Below are positions 50,921 through 58,799 of a DNA stretch of 64,000 nt, one piece after another. Position 1 is the first letter of the stretch. Each line of letters starts with the position of its first letter. Made by a program: the position numbers and the translations under genes. Below the pieces are notes generated by a model. It saw only the letters and a program-made list of their open reading frames with translations, ran no database searches and was not told where the DNA came from. Source of the DNA: Lachnoclostridium sp. An169 (GTDB lineage: Bacteria > Bacillota > Clostridia > Lachnospirales > Lachnospiraceae); contig NZ_NFKT01000013.1 in the NCBI RefSeq assembly GCF_002160525.1, positions 1 to 64,000 on the forward strand, in the 5' to 3' direction.

Positions 50921-52120
50921 ATGTTTGAACATATAAGAGATTGGATCGAGGAGCATAAGGTTCAGACGGTCGGAATCGCCATTGCCGTGGTTATTGCGGC
51001 AGGCGGCGTTACTACGGCTGTTGCTTATTCGGCAGGCGTTTTTGACGGGCTTCTACCGACTTCCGCGGAACTGCCAAAGGAGGAGGAGAAGAAGGCGCAC
51101 CCGCCGGTGATCGCTCTCTACAGTGATACGATTGTCACGGGAATCAATGCGGAGGTCAGCCTTCAGGACAAAGTGATCGAGTCCATTTACGCGGAGGCAG
51201 GCGTGAAGGATATTACCATCGAGGCGGCGAACGAGGCGCAGAAGAATAATGTGGCTGTCACGGACATTGAGGACAGGGAAGAGAGAAACGGCGTTCCTGC
51301 CAAGCAGATCCGGTTTTCGGCGGAAGGAACTTACACGGTGAATATAACTGTAACTGATCAGGAAGATTCCCAGACGGTAAAGTCGGTGACATTTGAGGTG
51401 GGAAATGAGCTCATGTCCTATGTGCAGGGCATTCAGGCGTGGTCTGTTGAAGCCGGGGCGGCAGATACGGATTTCATGTCGGGAGTGACGTGGAATGAGG
51501 ATTACGTGGCGTCCGTGACTGTGGATGCATCCAACGTGGACACGGCGACCCCGGGCACATACGCCCTGATTTACCGGATTACGGCAACAGACAGACTGGG
51601 CGGGACTTCCCTGGAAAAGACGGTGAACGCCACGGTGACAGAGCCGCCGAAAGAGGAAGAGCCGGAAGAAGAACACGTACATAACTTTAATATCCCCATC
51701 CGTACAACCGTTGAACATCCGGCGGAGACGCATACGGAGAGACAGTGGGTTGTGGATCAGGCGGCATGGACGGAGACCCAGACCATCGATCATCCGGAGG
51801 AAGGACATTATGAGGATGTTCTTGTATCCGGGGCAAGGGATGCGGTCGTTTGTACTGCCTGTGGTGCAGAGATTACTGGCAATGTGGACGCACATCTGCA
51901 GGCACATGCAGATGCGGGGGAGCCAGCGGGAACGGAGACGGTTCACTATGAGGCGGTTTACGAGCAGCGCTATGTGGTAGACCAGGAGGCGTGGACAGAG
52001 ACCAAGACCATTGAGCATCCGGAGCAGGGGCACTACGAGGATGTCACCGTCGTGGACCGGGAAGCATGGACGGAAACCCGTGTGACCGGATACCGGTGCG
52101 CATGCGGGGCAGTAGAATGA
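50921..52120 (+). CDS. Membrane-anchored surface protein with Ig-like and WTET repeat regions
   Basis: 399 residues. A cytoplasmic N terminus and one membrane helix (about 15-38) are followed by an acidic linker, two beta-sandwich regions (about 60-155 and 160-240, the second ending in TPGTYALIYRITATDRLGG, typical of bacterial Ig-like folds), and a C-terminal region from 250. There, units of the form VVDQEAWTETKTIEHPEQGH and HYEDV recur. Cysteine pairs lie in CTACGAEITG (with two following His) and in CACG at the end, suggesting metal-binding knuckles. There is no LPXTG motif. Function unknown; an adhesin or metal-dependent surface protein is possible. Confidence 0.65.
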   Translation: MFEHIRDWIEEHKVQTVGIAIAVVIAAGGVTTAVAYSAGVFDGLLPTSAELPKEEEKKAHPPVIALYSDTIVTGINAEVSLQDKVIESIYAEAGVKDITIEAANEAQKNNVAVTDIEDREERNGVPAKQIRFSAEGTYTVNITVTDQEDSQTVKSVTFEVGNELMSYVQGIQAWSVEAGAADTDFMSGVTWNEDYVASVTVDASNVDTATPGTYALIYRITATDRLGGTSLEKTVNATVTEPPKEEEPEEEHVHNFNIPIRTTVEHPAETHTERQWVVDQAAWTETQTIDHPEEGHYEDVLVSGARDAVVCTACGAEITGNVDAHLQAHADAGEPAGTETVHYEAVYEQRYVVDQEAWTETKTIEHPEQGHYEDVTVVDREAWTETRVTGYRCACGAVE

Positions 52121-52164
52121 TTTCCGGCAGAGAAATCGCAGCAGGAGCAAAGCAGGTACAGGAT

Positions 52165-52881
52165 ATGGAAAAAGCAGTCTTATTTGACATAGACGATACA
52201 TTATACGATCAGACACAGCCGTTTGTCCGTGCATACGGACGGTATTTCGGAGACCGGTTTGATATAGATGCAGAGAAGATATTCCCGGTTACACGAAAAT
52301 ACAGCGATCAGGTCTATGGCAGGGCGATGGCCGGAGAGATCACGATGGAAGAACTCTACGTATATCGTGTACAGAAGGCGTTTGAGGAGTTCGGAATCTC
52401 GATTTCGAGGGAGGAAACCCTGGCGTTTCAGGAGGTCTATGCCGGATGCCAGAAACATATCAGTATGACGGAGCGGATGAAGCGGATCTTGAGCTTCTGC
52501 TCCGGGCGGGTGAAGGTGGGGATTATCACAAACGGCCCCTCGCAGCATCAGTGGAATAAAGTGAGAAGCCTGCAGGCGGATCAGTGGATTCCCGAAGCGA
52601 ATATCTTTGTGTCGGCGGATGTGGGAGCAGAGAAGCCAAGGCGGGAGATTTTTGAATACGCGCAGAAATCCATGCAGCTCGACGGGACGGAAGTTTATTT
52701 CGTCGGAGATTCCTATGACAGTGATATGGCAGGAGCCATGAATGTGGGATGGAAAGGAATCTGGATGAACCGCCGGGGACACCGGATCCCGGAAGGCGGA
52801 AGAACACCGGATTTTACCGTGACTTCCGAGGAAGAACTGGAAGAACTGCTCCATGAGCTTCTTGCAGGAGCGAAGAACTGA
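52165..52881 (+). CDS. HAD-superfamily hydrolase (phosphatase)
   Basis: 238 residues from this ATG. HAD motif I is FDIDDTLYD at 7-15, motif II the Thr in IITNGP, motif III the Lys in GAEKPRREIF and motif IV GDSYDSDM. The helical cap between residues 18 and 85 fits the YjjG/phosphoglycolate-phosphatase type. Substrate not predictable. An upstream ATG at 52117 overlaps the surface-protein stop (ATGA) and could add 16 residues; the family normally starts right before motif I, hence this choice. Confidence 0.87.
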   Translation: MEKAVLFDIDDTLYDQTQPFVRAYGRYFGDRFDIDAEKIFPVTRKYSDQVYGRAMAGEITMEELYVYRVQKAFEEFGISISREETLAFQEVYAGCQKHISMTERMKRILSFCSGRVKVGIITNGPSQHQWNKVRSLQADQWIPEANIFVSADVGAEKPRREIFEYAQKSMQLDGTEVYFVGDSYDSDMAGAMNVGWKGIWMNRRGHRIPEGGRTPDFTVTSEEELEELLHELLAGAKN

Positions 52882-52888
52882 GAAAATA

Positions 52889-52929
52889 AACAGCGCTCTA
52901 CAGGAAATTATTTCCTGTGGGGCGCTGTT
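52889..52929. terminator. Terminator between convergent HAD and RhaM-like genes
   Basis: AACAGCGC and ACAGGAAAT pair with ATTTCCTGT and GCGCTGTT around a three-base mismatch. It can serve both strands. Confidence 0.75.
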
Positions 52930-52940
52930 CTGCAATATTT

Positions 52941-53606
52941 TTAAGATATTTTTCCGGGATGCCATGCAAGCCGTATACTGGATACATGATGCTCCCCGGT
53001 CATCCAGTCCACATCGTTTGTGATCCAGTCCATGATCTCCAGCTGGCGGGTCTCCCAGGCGATGGTGGATTCGCGCGCTTCGGGCGTCTCTTCTACTTCC
53101 ATGGTTGTATCGATCTCATCGTAGCCGAAGATATAGCCGCCGGCACTCCAGATGCTGAAATTGCTGTCCGGCCCCGGATCGACGGTGTCGCCGCGCTGTG
53201 CGATCAGTCCGTCATGGCGTGCCTTATATTCCTCTTCGCAGCCGGGTTTGAGCTTTGTCATGAACATCCGGTGGCGGATCAGTTCCTTGCTCTCACGGAC
53301 GATACCGAAGTTATGATACATCAGTCTCATATCCTTTCCCGGAGTGGAGATCCAGGTGTAGAGCCCTTCGCTGTCCATCTCCCGCATCAGGCTGTCTGCT
53401 TCTGATGCATCGGCCTCTGACGGGCGGACGCCGTCGTCACATTCATAGTAGACAAACACAAGGGATTCTGCGTTCCAGATGCTGAAATTGCGGATGCCTG
53501 TCCGGTCCAGCAGCCGGGTGGTACGATCCCAGACCTCTCCCAGTTTTTTTCGATAGTCATTCATTTTTCCGTCGTTGATCTTTACGGCAAGAGCATGTCG
53601 TTCCAT
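52941..53606 (-). CDS. Two-domain L-rhamnose mutarotase-like protein
   Basis: 221 residues made of two RhaM/DUF718-like halves. Each has a FSIW-x-A strand followed by an aromatic segment: NFSIWNAESLVFVYYE (near 40-55) and NFSIWSAGGYIFGYDE (near 148-163). Canonical RhaM is about 104 residues and acts as a dimer, interconverting rhamnose anomers; here a fusion could form the dimer in one chain. No rhamnose genes are nearby. The start is set at 53606 by AGGAGG eight bases upstream. Confidence 0.72.
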   Translation of the reverse strand: MERHALAVKINDGKMNDYRKKLGEVWDRTTRLLDRTGIRNFSIWNAESLVFVYYECDDGVRPSEADASEADSLMREMDSEGLYTWISTPGKDMRLMYHNFGIVRESKELIRHRMFMTKLKPGCEEEYKARHDGLIAQRGDTVDPGPDSNFSIWSAGGYIFGYDEIDTTMEVEETPEARESTIAWETRQLEIMDWITNDVDWMTGEHHVSSIRLAWHPGKIS

Positions 53607-53733
53607 TTTAAAATCCTCCTGAAAAGATATTGATTTTCGTATAATTAAGTATATCATGGTATTAGGAAAAAGACACGTGAAAAAGTAACACCCGAACCGG
53701 GAAATGGAAACCGGGAAATGGAAAGGAGAAAAG

Positions 53734-53980
53734 ATGAAGCAGATCATGGAAGAATCCGGTGTGTTCCAGTATGGAACCGTGGATACAGATCAGATTCGGT
53801 TCCTGCAGGAAGTGCGGGAAATGTACTTATCCGGCCGCTCCCTGCCGTTTCCCGGAGCGGGCCCACGGTTCTCTGGAAGGATACGGAATCATGGTGAGTG
53901 AGCTTGCCGGACAGGCGGGAATCCGTTATATCAACGGAACAAACACGGTTACATATTTCGGCGGACTGCTGATACCGTAA
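53734..53980 (+). pseudogene. Decayed DUF2284 (predicted metal-binding) gene
   Basis: The first about 31 codons (MKQIMEESGVFQYGTVDT and QIRFLQEVREM) and the last part in another frame (LEGYGIMVSELAGQAGIRY, then NTVTYFGGLLIP) match the two ends of DUF2284 proteins, which are normally 160-200 residues. The central cysteine region is missing and a frameshift joins the ends near 53830-53860. A ribosome site (AAAGGAG) is still present. Confidence 0.6.
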
Positions 53981-53994
53981 AGTGCGGTAAAAAG

Positions 53995-54039
53995 GACCGC
54001 GCATCTGAAAGGACGGATGTCACTTTCGGATGCGCGGTC
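53995..54039 (-). terminator. Terminator of uxuB
   Basis: GACCGCGCATC and GAAAG pair with CTTTC and GATGCGCGGTC. On the minus strand it is followed by CCTTTTT, fitting the end of the uxuA-uxuB transcript. Confidence 0.82.
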
Positions 54040-54065
54040 TCTGTTCAGCTTCAGTCTGTTCTGTT

Positions 54066-55676
54066 TTATACGTATTTCTCAAGTGTTGCCCTTACGGCGC
54101 CTTTTCCTGCAATCATTTCTGAGAAGTACCGGCATACAAGCGGAGCCAGGCCGACTTCAAACAGGTTTACGCCGAAGATCTTGTCGTTCTCAAGAACCGG
54201 TTTTAATACTTCTTCCGCATTTATCGTGTCTCCCAGTTTGATGGAAGCTACATACGGGCATACCGTGTCGAGAAGCGGATCCGGGCTGAGCTCGAAAGCA
54301 TTGCCCTCATCGTCGATTGCCATCAGGTAGCGGAGCCATCCTGCAAATACAAGCGGGATGCGCTTTAAGTCTGCCACATTCAGTGTATCGGACTTCTGGT
54401 AAGCCTTGATGGTCTCACCGAAGCGGATTGCCAGCTTCTGGGATGTGTCTGTGGCGATTCTCTGCGGGGTATCCGGCATGAACGGGTTCGGGATGCGGAC
54501 ATTGAGAACCGTATCGATGAACTCCTTCGGATCAAGGATGCCCGGATTTACAACAACCGGAAGTCCCTCTTCGTATCCGATGATCTCAACCAGTTTCTTC
54601 AGGACAGGATCCTTCATTTCCTTGGAAATGAGGTCATATCCCAGCAGGCATCCGAATACCGCCAGTGTGGTGTGCAGCGGGTTCAGACAGGTGCAGACTT
54701 TCATCTTCTCCACCTTGTCCACGGTCTCGCGGTCTGTAAAGATCAGTCCGCCTTTTTCCAGTGCGGGACGTCCGTTCGGGAAAGCGTCCTCGATTACAAG
54801 GTACTCGCATTCTTCTGCGTTTACGAACGGAGCCACGTAAGTATTCTTGCTTGTGATAACAGGCTCAAGTTCTTCCACGCCGTCCTTTTTGAGGATCTCT
54901 TCCACGGAAGCATTCGGCCGCGGCGTGATCTTGTCGATCATGGTCCAGGGGAAGGACACCTTCGCCGGATCCGTCACATAAGCATAGAACCCTTTTTCGG
55001 CAGTTCCATTGTCTTCCCATGCTTTTGCAAATGCTGTAATGGCAGTGTAGAGCTTGTCTCCGTTGTGAGAGCAGTTGTCCATGCTGACCATGGCCATCGG
55101 TTTTGCGCCTGCGGTAAATCTTGTGTACAGAAGAGCGGCAACTTTTCCGATATAGCTGTCCGGTTTCTCCGGCCCTTTCTCCATATCTGCGGTCACGGCC
55201 GGAAGCTGTTTTCCTTTGCCGTCAACCAGGCTGTACCCTTTTTCCGTGATCGTAAATGTTGCCATCTGGAGAGAATCTTTTGTGAAGATCTCTTTGAGGC
55301 GTCCGAACTCTGCCGCGTTGTCCGAATCCAGTGTAAGAGATTCCATCACGCTTCCGACCACGGTTTTCTCAACATTGCCGTCGGCTTTCAGTGTCACGAG
55401 GATTGTGTAGTCATCGTGGGGATGATTCATTTTCTCAATGATTTCATAGTCGTAGCCTTCCGCAACGGTCAGTCCTCTGTCGAGAACACCTTCATTTAAA
55501 AGGTTCTGCACCACATTTGCCTGGAAGGCGCGGAAAATGTTTCCGGCTCCGAAGTGAATCCAGAAGGGATTCTCTTTTGTGGCAGCCATCACTTTTTCCC
55601 GGTCAAATTCCGGGAGTTTATATCCTTTGGAGGTCCATTCCTCTCTGTTTTTTAATCCTGCTTCGCTAAGCTGCAT
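54066..55676 (-). CDS. uxuB: Fructuronate reductase / mannitol dehydrogenase family
   Basis: 536 residues of the long-chain mannitol dehydrogenase family. An IHFGAGNIFRAF nucleotide-binding start near residue 37, VSMDNCSHNGDKL in the centre and the catalytic Lys region (KVCTCLNPLHTTLAVFG) are characteristic. Directly behind mannonate dehydratase, it should reduce D-fructuronate to D-mannonate with NADH in hexuronate catabolism. Two bases separate the genes. Confidence 0.93.
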   Translation of the reverse strand: MQLSEAGLKNREEWTSKGYKLPEFDREKVMAATKENPFWIHFGAGNIFRAFQANVVQNLLNEGVLDRGLTVAEGYDYEIIEKMNHPHDDYTILVTLKADGNVEKTVVGSVMESLTLDSDNAAEFGRLKEIFTKDSLQMATFTITEKGYSLVDGKGKQLPAVTADMEKGPEKPDSYIGKVAALLYTRFTAGAKPMAMVSMDNCSHNGDKLYTAITAFAKAWEDNGTAEKGFYAYVTDPAKVSFPWTMIDKITPRPNASVEEILKKDGVEELEPVITSKNTYVAPFVNAEECEYLVIEDAFPNGRPALEKGGLIFTDRETVDKVEKMKVCTCLNPLHTTLAVFGCLLGYDLISKEMKDPVLKKLVEIIGYEEGLPVVVNPGILDPKEFIDTVLNVRIPNPFMPDTPQRIATDTSQKLAIRFGETIKAYQKSDTLNVADLKRIPLVFAGWLRYLMAIDDEGNAFELSPDPLLDTVCPYVASIKLGDTINAEEVLKPVLENDKIFGVNLFEVGLAPLVCRYFSEMIAGKGAVRATLEKYV

Positions 55677-55678
55677 GT

Positions 55679-56746
55679 CTATCTCGCTCCTTTCTCGATA
55701 GCTTCCCAGAGTCCCTGAAGGTAAGTCGCACCAAGCGCGCGGTCATAGAGACCATATCCCGGCATTGCAACCTCGCCCCAGATCATACGTCCGTGGTCCG
55801 GGCGGATCGGTCCGTCAAAGCCGATCTCATAGAGAGCCTTCATGATCTCATACATGTCAAATGTTCCGTCAGAGGAGAGATGCGCTGCCTCTTCGAAGTT
55901 GGTCGGTGTGATGAACTTCAGGTTGCGGACATGTGCAAAATGAATTCTTCCTTTCAGGGAACGGATCATATCCGGCAGGTCGTTCTCAAGATTTGTTCCG
56001 TAGGAACCGGAGCAGAAAGTAACACCGTTGTGCGGATTGTCCACCATGTGCATCATGCGCAGGATGTTCTCCTTGTTGGTGATGATACGCGGAAGCCCGA
56101 ATACGCTCCATGCGGGATCGTCCGGATGGATTGCCATGTTGATGTCGTATTTGTCGCAGACGGGCATGATTCGCTCGAGGAAATATTTCAGGTTCTCAAA
56201 GAGTTTCTCATTGTCAATATCTTTGTACATCTCGAAGAGCTCTTTTACATGCGCCATACGCTCCGGCTCCCAGCCCGGCATTACTGTTCCGTTCATATCG
56301 CCGGAGATGGAATTAAACATGTCTTCCGGATTCAGGGCATCGACTGCTTCCTGTGTGTAGGCAAGGACAGTGGATCCGTCCGGCCTTACTCTTGCCAGCT
56401 CGGTTCTTGTCCAGTCGAATACCGGCATGAAGTTGTAGCAGACAAGATGCAGGTCTTCCAGTCCGAGGTTCTCCAGAGTCTCGATATAGTTGTCGATATA
56501 TTTGTCTCTGTCAGCGGAACCTGTCTTGATGGCATCATGTACGTTGACGCTCTCGATTCCCGCCACATGAAGTCCTGCCGCTTCTACTTCCTCTTTCATT
56601 GCGCGGATGCGCTCCCTGCTCCATACCTCTCCCGGCTGGGTGTCATAAAGAGTTGTGATAACTCCTGTAACTCCCGGAATCTGGCGGATCTGCTGCAGTG
56701 TTACAGTGTCGAATTTCGAGCCGTACCATCTCAGTGTCATTTCCAT
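55679..56746 (-). CDS. uxuA: Mannonate dehydratase
   Basis: 355 residues, UxuA family, TIM-barrel metalloenzyme. The start MEMTLRWYGSKFDTVTLQQI is typical; metal- and substrate-binding segments include AIHPDDPAWSVFGLPRI, FCSGSYGT, HFAHVRNLK and RPDHGRMIWGE. It converts D-mannonate to 2-keto-3-deoxygluconate. The ATG at 56746 leaves room for the AAAGG ribosome site; an ATG four codons upstream abuts it. No uronate isomerase or KDG kinase gene is nearby. Confidence 0.95.
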   Translation of the reverse strand: MEMTLRWYGSKFDTVTLQQIRQIPGVTGVITTLYDTQPGEVWSRERIRAMKEEVEAAGLHVAGIESVNVHDAIKTGSADRDKYIDNYIETLENLGLEDLHLVCYNFMPVFDWTRTELARVRPDGSTVLAYTQEAVDALNPEDMFNSISGDMNGTVMPGWEPERMAHVKELFEMYKDIDNEKLFENLKYFLERIMPVCDKYDINMAIHPDDPAWSVFGLPRIITNKENILRMMHMVDNPHNGVTFCSGSYGTNLENDLPDMIRSLKGRIHFAHVRNLKFITPTNFEEAAHLSSDGTFDMYEIMKALYEIGFDGPIRPDHGRMIWGEVAMPGYGLYDRALGATYLQGLWEAIEKGAR

Positions 56747-56848
56747 AATTTCTACCATCCTTTCTTTTTTCGATTATGGCTTGTTTCTTATGTCCTTATT
56801 ATATTTGATAATGGGGAAAAAGCCAATTGAAAGAGTTGTTGCGCACAT

Positions 56849-56861
56849 TGCAAAAATTGCA
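56849..56861. promoter_or_regulatory. Perfect palindrome upstream of uxuA
   Basis: TGCAA-AAA-TTGCA, about 100 bp before uxuA. It could be an operator for a LacI- or GntR-type uronate regulator; no such gene is in the window. Confidence 0.4.
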
Positions 56862-57005
56862 GTATTGACTAAGGGGGAGTGAAAAATACATGGACAGGCA
56901 GTTTGGTAACGGAAAATTAACAATATTTAAAGAATGCTAACATCTTTTTTAAGAATTGTCGGTTATAATAGTGCTGTAATACATATCAGGTAAGGTGACA
57001 GTAAA

Positions 57006-57908
57006 ATGCTAAAGAAAAATAATGGAAAATACAATATCAATTCGCTTATATTATGCGGACTGGTATTTTTTGTGATAGCTGCGACGGCGTTCTGTATGGT
57101 AGTGAACAGCCGCGAGGCGGCAGAGGAAAAACAGAGGATTGCGGCGGAGAAAAAGGCCGAAGAAGATAAAAAGGCGGCTGAGGAAGCAGCGGCGGCCGCG
57201 GCGCAGAAGGCAGCGGAAGAAAGAGCGCAGTCAATGTCTGTTCAGCCGGGGGTTCCGGTGGGAACGACAGAAGTCAATTCGGATGAAAAAGTGGTATATC
57301 TGACCTTTGATGACGGACCGTCGGAGAATACTCAGAAGGTACTCGATATTCTGGCGCAGTATGATGTAAAGGCAACCTTTTTCGTGACCGGTGCCCATGA
57401 GGAACTCAGACCCCTGATTAAAACCGCTTACGACGCGGGTCATACTATCGGGCTGCATACATATAGCCACGATTATGCAAAGGTATACGCTTCGGTTGAC
57501 TCTTATTTTTCAGATCTGGAGCAGATCGGGGAAGTGGTGAAGGAACAGATCGGTTTTGTCCCCTGTTTTATCCGTTTTCCCGGCGGTGCGTCCAATACGG
57601 TGTCGAGAAAATACTGTGAAGGTATCATGACGGCACTGAGCCAGCAGGTTCTGGAAAAAGGTTATCAGTATTATGACTGGAATGTGAGCAGCGGTGACGG
57701 CGGCAGCGGCTGTACAAAAGATGAGATTATCGCCAACTCCGAAACGGACAAGTACAGCCATGTAATGCTCCTGTTCCACGATGCGGCGACGAAGAATGCC
57801 ACGGTGGAAGCACTGCCAAGTATTATCGAATATTATAAAAACCTCGGGTATGAGTTCCGGGCGATTGACCGGAACAGTTATGTGTCTCATCATGCGGTGA
57901 ATAATTAG
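57006..57908 (+). CDS. Membrane-anchored polysaccharide deacetylase (PdaA/NodB type)
   Basis: 300 residues. One membrane helix (about 14-35) and an Ala/Glu/Lys-rich coiled-coil stalk (36-78) precede a NodB homology domain (about 95-290): TFDDGPSENTQKVL with the two metal-ligand/base Asp residues, HTYSHDYAKVY with the metal His pair, and DWNVSSGDG. It probably removes acetyl groups from peptidoglycan or another wall polysaccharide. AAGGTGA is seven bases before the ATG. Confidence 0.9.
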   Translation: MLKKNNGKYNINSLILCGLVFFVIAATAFCMVVNSREAAEEKQRIAAEKKAEEDKKAAEEAAAAAAQKAAEERAQSMSVQPGVPVGTTEVNSDEKVVYLTFDDGPSENTQKVLDILAQYDVKATFFVTGAHEELRPLIKTAYDAGHTIGLHTYSHDYAKVYASVDSYFSDLEQIGEVVKEQIGFVPCFIRFPGGASNTVSRKYCEGIMTALSQQVLEKGYQYYDWNVSSGDGGSGCTKDEIIANSETDKYSHVMLLFHDAATKNATVEALPSIIEYYKNLGYEFRAIDRNSYVSHHAVNN

Positions 57909-57932
57909 ATGGGAAAGATTTATCGACGAACT

Positions 57933-57981
57933 CCCCCTTTCTGTGATATGATAATGATCAGATTGTTGAGCAGAAAGGGGG
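57933..57981 (+). repeat. Inverted-repeat leader, copy 1
   Basis: CCCCCTTTCTG (57933-57943) pairs perfectly with CAGAAAGGGGG (57971-57981). The loop begins TGATATGATAATGATCA. A near copy lies at 58741-58794. It precedes the decayed ATP-binding gene and its 3' arm includes the AAAGGGGG ribosome site. Confidence 0.75.
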
Positions 57982-57988
57982 ATTTTGT

Positions 57989-58672
57989 GTGCATTTTAAT
58001 ATGTCCCGGTTTGATTCATACCGTGAGGATAATCGCCGCGAAGTAAAAAAAGCAAAAGGATTCTTTTTAAGCTGGAGGGAATTACAAGAGTTGATGACAC
58101 GCCGGTGCATAAAGCACTGCGGGAAGCGCTGGCAAACTGTATTGTCAATACAGATTTCTATTTCCCCCGGGGAATTGTAATCAGAAAAGATGCTGAATCC
58201 ATTATTCTGGAGAATCCGGGAAGTATCCGCATCGGAAAAGAGCAGATGTTAAAAGGCGGAATTTCAGATCCGAGAAATAAAGCCCTGATGAAAATGTTTA
58301 ATCTGATCGGTATTGGAGAAAGAGCCGGAAGCGGAGTACCTGACATTTACAGTGTGTGGGAACAGCAGGGATGGGAAAGTCCTGAAGTAATGGAAGAATA
58401 CGGACCGGATCGAACAATATTGAAATTATCATTTATAAAAAGCGCTGATAAAAAAGCGCTGATAAAAAGAAACTTACAAAAAAAACCAGACAACAACTGG
58501 AAGAAATAGTGGAATGGATGGAGCCGGACAGAGAGTACAGAGTAGTTGAAATAGCTGATTTTCTTGGAATTAAAGAGACAAGGGCGCGTGAATTGATAAG
58601 AGAATTGATACGTCTTGAGAAAGTAAGCGCGATGGGGAAAAATAAAGGGCGCAGATACAGAAAAAAGCAGTA
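57989..58672 (+). pseudogene. Decayed COG2865-type ATP-binding/winged-helix protein gene
   Basis: Three pieces of one protein are visible in different frames. The N-terminal piece (SRFDSYREDNRREVKKAKG, from the ATG at 58001) is joined near 58060 to a C-terminal ATPase segment (VHKALREALANCIVNTDF and GIGERAGSGVPDIYSVW), with the central several hundred codons missing. After a poly-A region near 58471-58490 the winged-helix tail (REYRVVEIADFLGIKETRAR) continues in another frame to 58672. Intact relatives (Schlafen/AAA_4-like, COG2865) have 400-500 residues. Confidence 0.75.
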
Positions 58673-58740
58673 AAGCAGGAGAAGAAAGATTCGTGAACGG
58701 TTGCTGTGTTGGAAATGAAAGTGCAGACAGCATTCACTTA

Positions 58741-58794
58741 TACCCCTTTCTGTGATATGATTATATCTATGTGATCATAGAACAGAAAGGGGTA
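58741..58794 (+). promoter_or_regulatory. Inverted-repeat leader, copy 2, including the ribosome site of the GTPase-nuclease gene
   Basis: TACCCCTTTCTG (58741-58752) pairs perfectly with CAGAAAGGGGTA (58783-58794). The AAAGGGG ribosome site lies in the 3' arm, six bases before the ATG at 58800, so the hairpin would block translation. Both copies share CCCCTTTCTGTGATATGAT. A promoter reading TTCACT-N17-TATGAT could start inside the loop; if used, the transcript would lack the 5' arm. Confidence 0.65.
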
Positions 58795-58799
58795 TTTCT

